Positions 18,997 through 27,566 are shown, numbered from the stretch's first letter. The stretch is DNA of 64,000 nucleotides from Pseudomonas sp. S31 (GCF_016648105.1 NZ_JACVVE010000028.1:1-64000); one strand, 5' to 3'. The notes: a model not told the origin generated them from the sequence alone. A program made the numbers and translations.

Positions 18997-19473
18997 ATGG
19001 TGGACCCAGTGAAAACGAGAAAAACACCAGTGCCTACTCATCATCTCGATCATGCAAACCTCAGCCGAATGGCTGCAGCCGGGCGAGTCAACGCCACCCA
19101 TATAGTTGGCCAGCCAGGTGGCTGGGCAGTCCAGGTGGACGTCAACCATCTGGAGCATGTCCTCGTTGCCCAGCGCAGTGGCAATATCCGGCTATTCAAG
19201 AAATTCGAGACGTTGGTTAGCTATCTGCTGGATCTCGGGATCGACCATTTCCAGGTCGACGCATCGACCTTCGATCCTACGCAGCAGGCTAGCTACCAGC
19301 GACCAGATCGCGCTCAAGCCCTTAAGCGCGCCCATGAGGCCGCAGCCTATGAAGCCTGGTTTATCGAACAGGTCGAGGCCAGTCTGAGAGACAAAGCTAC
19401 TCCCATGGATAGCGAAGACGTGGAGGAACTGTTCGCAGAGTACCGCTCCAAGCTTGAAGCCAAGCGCCGCTAA
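18997..19473 (+). CDS. Antitoxin with PaaA-like C-terminus
   Basis: A 158-residue protein. The first two thirds (HIVGQPGGWAVQVDV, then RSGNIRLFKKFETLVSYLLDLGI) resemble a regulatory domain found with ParE-linked antitoxins. The C-terminus (RAQALKRAHEAAAYEAWFIEQ, VEASLRD, and a final charged helix) matches PaaA-type antitoxins that wrap ParE toxins. An in-frame ATG exists at 18919, but the one at 18997 sits after the promoter-like repeat and is preferred. The stop overlaps the toxin start as TAATG. Codon use and base composition look less GC-rich than the neighbours, consistent with acquired DNA. Confidence 0.75.
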   Translation: MVDPVKTRKTPVPTHHLDHANLSRMAAAGRVNATHIVGQPGGWAVQVDVNHLEHVLVAQRSGNIRLFKKFETLVSYLLDLGIDHFQVDASTFDPTQQASYQRPDRAQALKRAHEAAAYEAWFIEQVEASLRDKATPMDSEDVEELFAEYRSKLEAKRR

Positions 19474-19746
19474 TGCGCGTAGCCTGGCGACAGATGGCAC
19501 GCGAAGATCGATTGCGCATCATGGATGCATATTGCCGTCAACAACCCCAGAGCGGCCATATTGCTGGACGAGAGTTTCAGGGAAAAATCCAGACGTGCCG
19601 CCCAGACACCTCGCCTGTATAGATCAGGACGGTATCCGGATACGCGAGAAATCGTCGTGAAGTCGAATTACGTGATGGTGTACCGCATCTTTGCCGAGCA
19701 CATAGAGATACTTCGCATACTCCACGCGCGTCAGCAATGGCCATGA
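19473..19746 (+). pseudogene. ParE/RelE-family toxin gene with a frameshift
   Basis: Reading from the ATG at 19473 gives MRVAWRQMAREDRLRIMD, a typical ParE N-terminus, and then leaves the family sequence and stops at about 19620. The +1 frame from about 19525 gives IAVNNPRAAILLDESFREK onward to YRIFAEHIEILRILHARQQ, the typical ParE C-terminus, ending at 19746. Removing one base near 19521-19528 would restore one protein of about 90 residues. So the toxin is either dead or the assembly has an indel here. The paired antitoxin is intact. Confidence 0.75.
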
Positions 19747-19754
19747 CATCGCTA

Positions 19755-19783
19755 TAAAAAAGCCGTCCCGAAGGACGGCTTTT
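19755..19783. terminator. Bidirectional terminator between toxin gene and pckA
   Basis: AGCCGTCC and GGACGGCT form an 8-bp stem with a tight CGAA loop, flanked by AAAAA on the left and TTT on the right. It lies 8 bases after the toxin stop and 19 bases past the pckA stop, so it can serve both transcripts. Confidence 0.85.
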
Positions 19784-19802
19784 CGTTACCACCAGCGCCA
19801 GC

Positions 19803-21344
19803 TTACAGCTGTGGGCCGGCAGCCTTGATGGCGTCGGATACGTCGAACTTCTTGAAGTTCTCGGTGAACAGCTTGGCCAGGGCCTTGGCGGCTTCGTCGT
19901 AGGCAGCTTGGTCAGCCCAGGTGTTGCGTGGGTTGAGCAGCTCGGTGTCGACGCCCGGAACGGCCTTCGGCACGTCCAGGTTGATGATGTCCAGGTGCTC
20001 GGTTTCGGCACCGACCAGAGCACCGCTCTGGATGGCAGCGATCACGCCACGGGTGGTCGGGATGCTGAAGCGCTTGCCCACACCGTAGCCACCGCCGGTC
20101 CAGCCGGTGTTGACCAGGTAGACCTTGGAGCCGAAGGCGTTGATGCGCTTGATCAGCAGTTCGGCATACTCGCCGGCCGGACGCGGGAAGAACGGTGCGC
20201 CGAAGCAGGTGGAGAAGGTCGACTTGATGCCGCCGCCCGAACCCATTTCGGTGGAGCCGACCAGCGCGGTGTAGCCGGACAGGAAGTGGTAGGCCGCCTG
20301 CTCGTTGTTCAGGATCGACACCGGCGGCAGAACGCCGGTCAGGTCGCAGGTCAGGAAGATCACTGCGTTGGGCTCGCCACCCAGGTTGGCTTCGGCGCGC
20401 TTGGCGACGTGCTCCAGCGGGTAGGCCGCACGGCTGTTCTGGGTCAGGCTGACGTCGGCGTAGTCGGCGTGCTTGTTACCGTCCAGAACGACGTTTTCAA
20501 GTACCGCGCCATGCTTGATGGCTTTCCAGATGACCGGTTCGTTCTTCTCGGACAGGTCGATGCACTTGGCGTAGCAGCCGCCTTCCATGTTGAAGACGAC
20601 GCCTTCGCCCCAACCGTGCTCGTCGTCACCGATCAGGTAACGGCTTTCGTCGGCCGACAGGGTGGTCTTGCCAGTGCCGGACAAGCCGAAGAACAGGGTC
20701 ACGTCGCCTTCTTCGCCGATGTTGGCGGCGCAGTGCATCGGCAGCACGTCGGCAGCCGGCAGCAGGAAGTTCTGCACCGAGAACATGGCTTTCTTCATTT
20801 CACCGGCGTAGCGCATGCCAGCGATCAGCACTTTCTTGGCGGCGAAGTTGATGATCACGCAGCCATCGGAGTTGGTGCCGTCGCGCTCAGGCTCGCAGAC
20901 GAAGTTGGCGACGTTGAGGATCTGCCACTGGTCGCGGCCAGCCGGGTTGAACTGCTCCGGGTTGATGAACAGGCAACGGCCGAACAGGTTCTGCCAGGCC
21001 GTCTGGGTGGTCATCTTCACCGGCAGGTAGTGCTCGGCTGCCGCCCCTACGTGGACGTAGGAAACGAAATGATCCTGGGCGTTGTTGAACGCCTCGACGC
21101 GGTCCCACAGGGCATCGAACTTGTCGGCCGGGAACTTGCGGTTGATCGGGCCCCAGGCGATGGCGGCCTGGGTGGAAGGTTCTTCTACGATGAAACGGTC
21201 GGCCGGCGAGCGGCCGGTACGGTGGCCAGTCTCGACTACCAGTGCGCCAGTATCGGCTAGCACGCCTTCACCGCGTTGCAGCGCTTCTTTTACCAGCTCA
21301 TCGACGCTCAGGTCGGTGTACACGGTGTTGTTGGCTTGCGTCAT
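19803..21344 (-). CDS. pckA: Phosphoenolpyruvate carboxykinase (ATP)
   Basis: A 513-residue enzyme. It makes phosphoenolpyruvate from oxaloacetate with ATP, the entry step of gluconeogenesis. The kinase P-loop FFGLSGTGKTTLSAD is intact, with RSPADRFIV at the substrate-binding N-terminus. An in-frame ATG lies 36 bases further upstream, but the ATG at 21344 begins with the usual MTQANNTVY and has a GGGG site before it. The promoter should lie near 21431, where the minus strand has a CATAAT hexamer; the untranslated leader also holds an imperfect inverted repeat at about 21388-21413. Confidence 0.96.
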   Translation of the reverse strand: MTQANNTVYTDLSVDELVKEALQRGEGVLADTGALVVETGHRTGRSPADRFIVEEPSTQAAIAWGPINRKFPADKFDALWDRVEAFNNAQDHFVSYVHVGAAAEHYLPVKMTTQTAWQNLFGRCLFINPEQFNPAGRDQWQILNVANFVCEPERDGTNSDGCVIINFAAKKVLIAGMRYAGEMKKAMFSVQNFLLPAADVLPMHCAANIGEEGDVTLFFGLSGTGKTTLSADESRYLIGDDEHGWGEGVVFNMEGGCYAKCIDLSEKNEPVIWKAIKHGAVLENVVLDGNKHADYADVSLTQNSRAAYPLEHVAKRAEANLGGEPNAVIFLTCDLTGVLPPVSILNNEQAAYHFLSGYTALVGSTEMGSGGGIKSTFSTCFGAPFFPRPAGEYAELLIKRINAFGSKVYLVNTGWTGGGYGVGKRFSIPTTRGVIAAIQSGALVGAETEHLDIINLDVPKAVPGVDTELLNPRNTWADQAAYDEAAKALAKLFTENFKKFDVSDAIKAAGPQL

Positions 21345-21523
21345 GAGATACCCCATCCGGCCCGAGGCCGAGTGCTCCAAACGTTTTGTAGTTGTCTCGA
21401 AAAAACTACTACAGCGAAAAAAGTGGCCGGATTATGCCAGAAACGCCCAAAAAAAGTAGGCCCCTCCTGTCAGAACCGCTTATTTGCGCAATTCGACAGG
21501 AGATTTCCCTGGACTTAAACGTT

Positions 21524-22423
21524 TCAGTGACGAGTGTCTGACGCCAGGTCAGTGCCGCCTCCGGCGAACAGTTGCGCGACGTCGCTGGCATCGAAGATGT
21601 AGCGTTCGTTGCAGAACTGGCAGTCGATTTCCACCCTTCCCCCGCATTCTTCCACCAGCTGCTTGGCGTCGTGCTCGCCCAGACTGACCAGCGCATTGCC
21701 GGATCGTTCGCGGGAGCAGCTGCATTTGAAGCGCAGCGGCTGGATATCGAACAGGCGTACGGCATCCTCGTGGTACAGGCGATGCAGCAGCGTTTCGTTG
21801 TCCAGGCTCCACTCCTCGGGCTTGAGGGTACTGGCCAGGGCCACCACGTGCTGCCAGCTTTCCTCACGCTCTTCGTCGTCCGGCTGGCGGTCGCGCGGCA
21901 ACTGCTGCAGCAGCAGGCCGCGGGCCGTGCCGGTGGAGGTGTCGAGCCAGAAACGGGTGTTGAGCTGCTGCGACTGAACGAAGTAGTTGGTGAAGCACTC
22001 TGACAGGTTGGCGCCGTCGAGGTCGACGGTACCCTGGTAGCGCTGGCCCTTGACCGGGTCGATGGTCAAGGTCAGGTGGCCGTCGGGCATCAGTTGCGCG
22101 AGGGTCGCGTCGGCCGGGATCTGGTCCGCTTCGTAACGGGCCATGCCGCGGATGTCGCGTTCACCCGAGCATTCGACCATCAGCAGCGGGATCGGCCCTT
22201 GCGAGCGCGCCTGCAGGATCAGCAACCCGTCGAACTTGAGCGCTCCCACCAGCAGTGCGGTGGCGGCCATCAGCTCGCCGAGCAGCGCCTGCACCGGCGC
22301 CGGATAGGCGTGACGCGCCAGCACCGCGGCGTAGCTATCCTCGAGTGTCACCCACTCGCCGCGCACATCGCGGTCGTCGAAGATGAAACGTTGGGTGAAA
22401 TCGGTATCTGGCAAGTCGCTCAT
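21524..22423 (-). CDS. hslO: Redox-regulated chaperone Hsp33
   Basis: A 299-residue cytoplasmic holdase activated by oxidation. The C-terminal zinc switch is complete: C234-x-C236 and C268-x2-C271, matching the CxC plus CxxC of E. coli Hsp33. The N-terminal FIFDDRDVRGEWV stretch begins the substrate-binding core. It is a single gene on the minus strand, upstream of pckA with 179 bp between them. From memory, the hslR-hslO-pckA association is also found in E. coli. Confidence 0.96.
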   Translation of the reverse strand: MSDLPDTDFTQRFIFDDRDVRGEWVTLEDSYAAVLARHAYPAPVQALLGELMAATALLVGALKFDGLLILQARSQGPIPLLMVECSGERDIRGMARYEADQIPADATLAQLMPDGHLTLTIDPVKGQRYQGTVDLDGANLSECFTNYFVQSQQLNTRFWLDTSTGTARGLLLQQLPRDRQPDDEEREESWQHVVALASTLKPEEWSLDNETLLHRLYHEDAVRLFDIQPLRFKCSCSRERSGNALVSLGEHDAKQLVEECGGRVEIDCQFCNERYIFDASDVAQLFAGGGTDLASDTRH

Positions 22424-22495
22424 AGGTTTTGGCTATCTGAAAATGATGACAAAATGGTTACACGGGATGTCGCCTTTGCGCGAGCATCCATGACA

Positions 22496-22515
22496 GAGCG
22501 CTTCACGAAGCGCTC
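22496..22515 (+). promoter_or_regulatory. Leader hairpin before the PAP2 gene
   Basis: GAGCGCTT and AAGCGCTC form a perfect 8-bp stem with a CACG tetraloop, ending 28 bases before the ATG of the PAP2 gene and before its GAGG ribosome site. If transcribed it would be a stable 5' leader structure. No known riboswitch matches it. Confidence 0.4.
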
Positions 22516-22543
22516 CGATTCCTGTTTGCAATAGAGGCATTTT

Positions 22544-23338
22544 ATGGACAATCGACCCCTGTTCCAAGCAAGGTGGTCTTGGGGACCTCTGGTAGCCTGC
22601 ACATTGCTACCTGTCGCTCTACTGTGTTTCTGGTTATGGCCGTTTGGCCAGATCCTCTGCCTGACTTTCGACGAGTGGCTGTTCCACAGCCTCAACGCGC
22701 CGCTGGCGGACAACACCACCTGGCGCTACATCTGGACCGTCGGCAGCCTGCGGCCCTTCGACATCGTCGTCGGCCTGATCCTGCTGGCCGTGCTGATCCG
22801 CGGCAATTTCGTGTTCAAGGCCAACCAGGTACGCGAAGCCTTCTTCGGCTTTCTGGTCACGCTGATCCTATTAGTGGTGATTCGCGCGCTGTTTTCCAAG
22901 TGGGTGGATGCAATGGGCTGGCAACACGACAGCCCATCGATGGTATTCGACAACGTCGTGCACCTGAGCGACTACTACCCGAAACTGGAAAAGGCCTGGG
23001 AGCTGAAGGACCGCTCGAGCAACAGCTTCCCGGGCGACCACGCCTCGGTACTGCTGATCTGGGCGCTGTTCATGAGCCTGTTCAGCCGTCGCCTGGTGCA
23101 GTACCTGGTGATCTGGGCTCTGGCCTTCCTTTTCATGATGCCGCGCCTGGTGGCCGGCGCGCACTGGGGCCAGGATGACTACATCGGCGGCCTGCTGATG
23201 GCCGTGCTGGCACTGGGCTGGAGCTGCCACACGCCGCTGGCGGCCAAGGGCAGCGCCTTGCTGCTGCGCTGGACGGCGCCGTTGTTCAAGCTGATGGCCA
23301 AGTTGCCGTTGGTCGGGCGTTTGGCGGTGGTCCGCTAG
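22544..23338 (+). CDS. PAP2-family membrane phosphatase
   Basis: A 264-residue inner-membrane protein with about six hydrophobic segments. The PAP2 signature is recognisable as NSFPGDHAS near residue 162 (usual PSGH form altered to PGDH) and PRLVAGAHWGQDDYIGG near 202, which supply the two catalytic histidines. The first KxxxxxxRP motif is poorly conserved. Such enzymes act on undecaprenyl pyrophosphate or lipid A phosphates; which substrate applies is not clear. The ATG follows GAGG. Confidence 0.85.
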   Translation: MDNRPLFQARWSWGPLVACTLLPVALLCFWLWPFGQILCLTFDEWLFHSLNAPLADNTTWRYIWTVGSLRPFDIVVGLILLAVLIRGNFVFKANQVREAFFGFLVTLILLVVIRALFSKWVDAMGWQHDSPSMVFDNVVHLSDYYPKLEKAWELKDRSSNSFPGDHASVLLIWALFMSLFSRRLVQYLVIWALAFLFMMPRLVAGAHWGQDDYIGGLLMAVLALGWSCHTPLAAKGSALLLRWTAPLFKLMAKLPLVGRLAVVR

Positions 23339-23344
23339 AACTGT

Positions 23345-23363
23345 GGGGCCGCTATGCGGCCCC
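23345..23363. terminator. GC-rich hairpin between convergent genes
   Basis: GGGGCCGC and GCGGCCCC form an 8-bp stem with a TAT loop, filling the 27-bp gap between the PAP2 stop and the hslR stop. There is no T tract. The stem has the same sequence as the hairpin at 31-49. Confidence 0.55.
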
Positions 23364-23365
23364 TG

Positions 23366-23767
23366 CTACTCGAAGCTACCATGCAGCTGGTGAATCTGCC
23401 GCCGCTGTTTCTTGTTCGGCCGACCATCGGTGGTCACTCCCATCGCCCCGGCCTTGCGCATCGCCGCCGCCTGTTCGCGACGGCGTATGCTGTCCTGCGT
23501 CTCCTCATACAACGCCTGCGCCTCAGGCGCCCCACGCCGCACCACCGACAATGCCCTGACCACCACGGTGCGCTCATCGAAGCCGGTGCGCAGAACAAAC
23601 TCATCGCCTACCCTCGGTTCCTTGCCTGGCTTGCAGCGCTCACCCCGGCAATGCACCTTGCCACTCTCGATGGCCGCCTTGGCCAGCGCACGAGTCTTGT
23701 AGAAACGTGCCGCCCACAGCCATTTGTCCAGACGAACCTTGTCGTCATCCTCCTGCTTGCCTGCCAT
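23366..23767 (-). CDS. hslR: Ribosome-associated heat shock protein Hsp15
   Basis: A 133-residue S4-domain RNA-binding protein. Hsp15 rescues 50S subunits that carry a nascent chain after heat shock. The S4 domain is at about 10-65 (VRLDKWLWAARFYKTRALAKA), followed by a basic C-terminal tail. An ATG exists 27 bases upstream, but the ATG at 23767 has a good GAGG site and gives 133 residues, the E. coli length. It is divergent from the RimB-like gene. Confidence 0.92.
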   Translation of the reverse strand: MAGKQEDDDKVRLDKWLWAARFYKTRALAKAAIESGKVHCRGERCKPGKEPRVGDEFVLRTGFDERTVVVRALSVVRRGAPEAQALYEETQDSIRRREQAAAMRKAGAMGVTTDGRPNKKQRRQIHQLHGSFE

Positions 23768-23876
23768 CTCTTTACCTCGAATTCTGTCTTTCATCGAACT
23801 GTACTACCGTAACCAACGGATGCAAAAAATCGCGGCCGTGCTTACAGTTCACCACCTCATTCGCAGGGTGCGCTTC

Positions 23877-24359
23877 GTGAAGACATTTGACCATCTGACA
23901 ATGATCGGCCTGCGCGAGTGGGTCGCGCTGCCCGACCTGGGGGTCGCCGGCCTGCGCGCCAAGATCGACACCGGCGCCAGCACCTCGAGCCTGCATGCCA
24001 CCGAGGTGGAGCCCTTCGAACGCGATGGCCAGCGCTGGGTGCGCTTTACCGCGCACCTGGGCTCGGTGGTGCAACTGCGCCACCGCCGCTGCGAAGCGCC
24101 GCTGGTCGCCATGAAAACCATCAAGAGCTCCAACGGCCAGGCCCAGATTCGCTATGTGATCCGTACCTCGCTGGCCCTGGGCGATGAAGTGTGGGAGGTG
24201 GAGTTCACCCTCGCCTGCCGCAAGAACATGCGTTACCGCCTGTTGCTGGGCTCCAAGGCGCTCGTCCAGGCGCAGTTGGTGGTCAACCCCGGGCTCAAGT
24301 ACGTCCAAGACAAACCGGCCTTTCCGGCCACCCTTTCTCCTGTCACAGGTGCTGCATGA
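23877..24359 (+). CDS. rimB: RimB-like retropepsin-fold protease (ATP-dependent zinc protease family)
   Basis: A 160-residue protein with the aspartic-protease-like motif KIDTGASTSSLHA at about residues 31-43. It belongs to the family annotated as putative ATP-dependent zinc protease. In Pseudomonas the protein encoded before rimK, RimB, controls RimK activity in ribosomal S6 modification. The frame is open further upstream, with an ATG at 23820, but the GTG at 23877 gives the family-like start MKTFDHLTMIGLREW. The stop overlaps the rimK start. Confidence 0.82.
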   Translation: MKTFDHLTMIGLREWVALPDLGVAGLRAKIDTGASTSSLHATEVEPFERDGQRWVRFTAHLGSVVQLRHRRCEAPLVAMKTIKSSNGQAQIRYVIRTSLALGDEVWEVEFTLACRKNMRYRLLLGSKALVQAQLVVNPGLKYVQDKPAFPATLSPVTGAA

Positions 24360-25261
24360 AGATCGCTGTGCTGTCGCGCAATCCGCGTCTGTATTCCACC
24401 CGCCGCCTGGTCGAAGCCGGTATCCAGCGTGGCCACGAAATGGTAGTGATCGATACCCTGCGGGCCTACATGAACATCGCCAGCCACAAGCCGCAGATCC
24501 ATTACCGCGGCAAGCCGCTGGAAGGCTTCGATGCGGTGATCCCACGCATCGGCGCCTCGGTGACCTTCTATGGCTGCGCGGTGCTGCGCCAGTTCGAGAT
24601 GATGGGGGTCTACCCCCTCAACGAGTCGGTGGCCATCGCCCGCTCGCGTGACAAGCTGCGCTCGCTGCAGCTGCTGTCACGGCGGGGTATCGGCCTGCCG
24701 ATCACCGGTTTCGCCCACTCGCCCGACGACATCCCCGACCTGATCCAGATGGTCAACGGCGCGCCGCTGGTGATCAAGGTACTCGAGGGTACCCAAGGCA
24801 TCGGCGTGGTGCTGTGCGAGACCACCAAGGCAGCCGAGTCGGTGATCGAGGCGTTCATGGGCCTCAAGCAGAACATCATGGTTCAGGAGTACATCAAGGA
24901 AGCCGGGGGCGCGGATATCCGCTGCTTCGTGGTCGGCGACAAGGTCATCGCCTCGATGAAGCGCCAGGCCAAGCCTGGCGAGTTCCGCTCCAACCTGCAC
25001 CGTGGTGGCGTGGCGAGCCTGATCAAGATCACCCCCGAGGAACGCATGACCGCAATTCGGGCGGCCAAGGTCATGGGCCTGAGCGTGGCCGGGGTGGATA
25101 TCCTGCGCTCCAACCATGGCCCACTGGTGATGGAAGTGAACTCGTCACCGGGGCTGGAGGGTATCGAAGTGACCACCGGCAAGAACGTGGCAGGGATGAT
25201 CATCGAGCATCTGGAGAAAAACGGCGGCCCGAACCAGACCCGCACGAAGGGTAAGGGCTGA
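24356..25261 (+). CDS. rimK: Ribosomal protein S6-L-glutamate ligase
   Basis: A 301-residue ATP-grasp enzyme that adds glutamates to the C-terminus of ribosomal protein S6 and, in Pseudomonas, adjusts the proteome during environmental change. ATP-grasp elements are clear: LVIKVLEGTQGIGVVLCE near residue 140, DIRCFVVGDKVIASM, and the metal-binding VMEVNSSPGLEGIE near 260. Length equals that of E. coli RimK. It starts in an ATGA overlap with the rimB-like gene. Confidence 0.96.
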   Translation: MKIAVLSRNPRLYSTRRLVEAGIQRGHEMVVIDTLRAYMNIASHKPQIHYRGKPLEGFDAVIPRIGASVTFYGCAVLRQFEMMGVYPLNESVAIARSRDKLRSLQLLSRRGIGLPITGFAHSPDDIPDLIQMVNGAPLVIKVLEGTQGIGVVLCETTKAAESVIEAFMGLKQNIMVQEYIKEAGGADIRCFVVGDKVIASMKRQAKPGEFRSNLHRGGVASLIKITPEERMTAIRAAKVMGLSVAGVDILRSNHGPLVMEVNSSPGLEGIEVTTGKNVAGMIIEHLEKNGGPNQTRTKGKG

Positions 25262-25272
25262 ATCACCAACCC

Positions 25273-25336
25273 TTCGCGGCTAAAGCCGCTCCTACAGGTA
25301 GCGCGCAGTCTCTGTAGGAGCGGCTTTAGCCGCGAA
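25273..25336. repeat. REP pair, perfect 25-bp arms
   Basis: Arms 25273-25297 and 25312-25336 are exact reverse complements with a 14-base spacer. The core is a variant, GCGGCTAAAGCCGCTCCTAC, in place of GCGGGTAAACCCGC. It lies between convergent rimK and envZ. Confidence 0.9.
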
Positions 25337-25350
25337 TAGGTCAGAAAATT

Positions 25351-26664
25351 TCACACCGCATTACGCGGCAACAACAGCCCCAGCGGCAACCGGACCCGCG
25401 CCTCGATTCCCCCGCCGGACCGATTGCGCAACTCGACATTGCCGCCATGCTGCGCGGCGATCCGCTTGACGATCGCCAGGCCCAACCCAGTGCCCTTGCC
25501 ACCCCGCGCCCGATCACCGCGGATGAACGGGTTGAAGATGGTTTCCAGCTCCGACTCGTCGATCCCCGTGCCACGGTCCAGCACGCTGAGCACCACATAG
25601 GGCGCGCTTTCGTCACCCGACACATAGGCCGCCACCTCGACGCCCTTGCCGGCATGGTGCAGGGCATTGCCGATCAGGTTGCCGAGCATGCGCTTGAGCG
25701 ATACCCGGCGCAGCGGAAACGGCGGGATTGGCTCCAGGCAAAGGCGTACGCGCTCTTCCGGCTGGTTGTACGGGGCGACCACCTCGCGTACCAGGTCGGC
25801 GAGGTCGACCTCTTCCACCGGTTCGTCACGGCCATCGCGAATGAAGGCCAGGAACTGGTCGAGGATGGCGTCCATGTCCTCGATGTCGCGCACCATGTCG
25901 TCACTGAGGTCGCTGTCATCGCCCATCAGCGACAGCGACAACCGCAGGCGGGTCAAGGGCGTGCGCAGGTCATGGGACACCCCTGCCAGCATCAGTTCGC
26001 GCTCGCGACCAGCCTGCTCGACGTCCTCGGCCATCTGGTTGAAGGCCCGGTACACCTCGGTCATTTCGCTCGGCGTGTCGCTGATCGGCAAGCGCACGCT
26101 GCGACCCTGCCCCAACTGGCGAGCGGCGAAGACCAGGCGCTTGAGCGGCTGGTTGAGCTGACGCACGAAGATCCACGCCGAGGCGGTGGACAACAGGCCG
26201 ATGGCCAGGAACCAGCCCAGCACGTTCCAGATCTTCTGCCCACGCAGCGGGTGCGGGTACAGCGGCACCTTGAGCCAGCCAGGGCCGAGGCTGGGCGCAT
26301 TCACCCACAACGCTGGCGGCGCGTGGATGCGTAGCCGCACCTCGGTATCCTCGCCCAGTTCGGCCTGCATCTGCCGCTGGTAGATCTCGCTGTAGGGCCA
26401 GTGCTGCTCGCCCTCCGGCACGCCGGAGCCGGTCACACGGATCAGGCCGGCGGCCTCGGCGATCTTGTCGCGGTTTTCTTCATCCGCCGCCCAGTAGGCG
26501 CGCAGGGTCAGCGCCACGCCGTGGCTGTACTGGCGGTCGACCAGCACGTCCTCGTTCATCAGCAGGTAGACCAGGGTCAATGCCTTGGAGAACAGGACGA
26601 CGATCAGCACCAGCCAAAGCGTGCGCGCAAAGAAACTCTGCGGGAACCACAGCGGCGTTTTCAT
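25351..26664 (-). CDS. envZ: Osmosensor histidine kinase EnvZ
   Basis: A 437-residue inner-membrane kinase. It has transmembrane helices at about 13-36 and 150-170, a periplasmic segment between them, a HAMP domain, and the HisKA box with H231 in GVSHDLRTPLTRLRL. The ATPase domain follows, with NLIGNALHHAGKG and DRGTGIDESELETIF (N and G boxes) and GKGTGLGLAIVKRI. It phosphorylates OmpR in response to osmolarity. It is downstream of ompR by 16 bases in one operon. Confidence 0.94.
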   Translation of the reverse strand: MKTPLWFPQSFFARTLWLVLIVVLFSKALTLVYLLMNEDVLVDRQYSHGVALTLRAYWAADEENRDKIAEAAGLIRVTGSGVPEGEQHWPYSEIYQRQMQAELGEDTEVRLRIHAPPALWVNAPSLGPGWLKVPLYPHPLRGQKIWNVLGWFLAIGLLSTASAWIFVRQLNQPLKRLVFAARQLGQGRSVRLPISDTPSEMTEVYRAFNQMAEDVEQAGRERELMLAGVSHDLRTPLTRLRLSLSLMGDDSDLSDDMVRDIEDMDAILDQFLAFIRDGRDEPVEEVDLADLVREVVAPYNQPEERVRLCLEPIPPFPLRRVSLKRMLGNLIGNALHHAGKGVEVAAYVSGDESAPYVVLSVLDRGTGIDESELETIFNPFIRGDRARGGKGTGLGLAIVKRIAAQHGGNVELRNRSGGGIEARVRLPLGLLLPRNAV

Positions 26665-26680
26665 CGATGGCGAGGCACGA

Positions 26681-27421
26681 TCATTTGCCGGCGTTTCCGT
26701 CCGGTACGAACACGTAGCCTACGCCCCATACCGTCTGGATGTAGCGTGGCTTGGACGGGTCGGGTTCGATCATGCGGCGCAGGCGCGAGATCTGCACGTC
26801 GATGGAGCGCTCCAGGGCATCCCACTCACGGCCACGGGCCAGGTTCATCAGCTTGTCGCGGGTCAGCGGTTCGCGAGCGTGCATGACCAGGGCCTTGAGC
26901 ACGGCGAACTCGCCGGTGGTGAGCATGTGCACCTCGGCGCCGCGCTTGAGTTCACGGGTGGCCAGCGACAGCTCGTAGTCGCCGAACGTGACCGTTTCGT
27001 CCTCGCTGCCCGGGGCGCCTGGCACGCTGGGCGCCTGGCGGCGCAGCACGGCCTTGACGCGGGCCATCAGTTCGTCGGGGTTGAACGGTTTGCCCAGGTA
27101 GTCGTCGGCACCCAGCTCCAGGCCCTTGATGCGGCTCAGCTCGTCCCCCTTGGCGGTGAGCATGATGATCGGGATCTGGTTGTTCGACTGGCGCAGGCGC
27201 CTGCACGCGGACAAGCCGTCCTCGCCCGGCAGCATGAGGTCGAGCACCACCAGGTTGAAGACCTCGCGCGACAGCAGGCGGTCCATCTGTTCGGTGTTGG
27301 GCACCGCACGGGCGCGATAGCCCTTGCTGGTGAAGAAACGCTCCAGCAGGCTGCTCAGCCCCGGGTCGTCATCGACGATGAGAATCTTGTCGCCTTCAGC
27401 GTTGTTTGCAGTGCCGGTCAT
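26681..27421 (-). CDS. ompR: Response regulator OmpR
   Basis: A 246-residue winged-helix regulator. The receiver has the DDD pocket (residues 17-19), D61 in VVLDLMLPGEDG and K110-type TAKGDE region; the C-terminal domain carries ARGREWDALERSIDVQISRL and ends with VWGVGYVFVPDG. It regulates outer-membrane and motility genes in this family. GAGGAG precedes the ATG. It is divergent from tex; the 226-bp gap holds both promoters. Confidence 0.95.
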   Translation of the reverse strand: MTGTANNAEGDKILIVDDDPGLSSLLERFFTSKGYRARAVPNTEQMDRLLSREVFNLVVLDLMLPGEDGLSACRRLRQSNNQIPIIMLTAKGDELSRIKGLELGADDYLGKPFNPDELMARVKAVLRRQAPSVPGAPGSEDETVTFGDYELSLATRELKRGAEVHMLTTGEFAVLKALVMHAREPLTRDKLMNLARGREWDALERSIDVQISRLRRMIEPDPSKPRYIQTVWGVGYVFVPDGNAGK

Positions 27422-27566
27422 GAATAACTCCTCTGATATCGCCGCACATTATGGCGTAGCCATTGCCGCGCGTGCCGTGTGCATTGTTAGCAGATTTTTC
27501 CCCTGGCGCCAGTTCCCGGCCGCCGCCACTGGCCTGGCGCCATCACCGCAAGCCTGTCTCGATGGG

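Noticed and set aside
19473..19620. Short frame from the toxin ATG as a separate small protein
   Set aside because: Its first part is the ParE N-terminus and the rest is out-of-frame sequence, so it is a frameshift product.
18908..19802. Integrative element around the toxin-antitoxin genes
   Set aside because: No integrase, no tRNA target and no flanking direct repeats were seen. It is only a small accessory insert.
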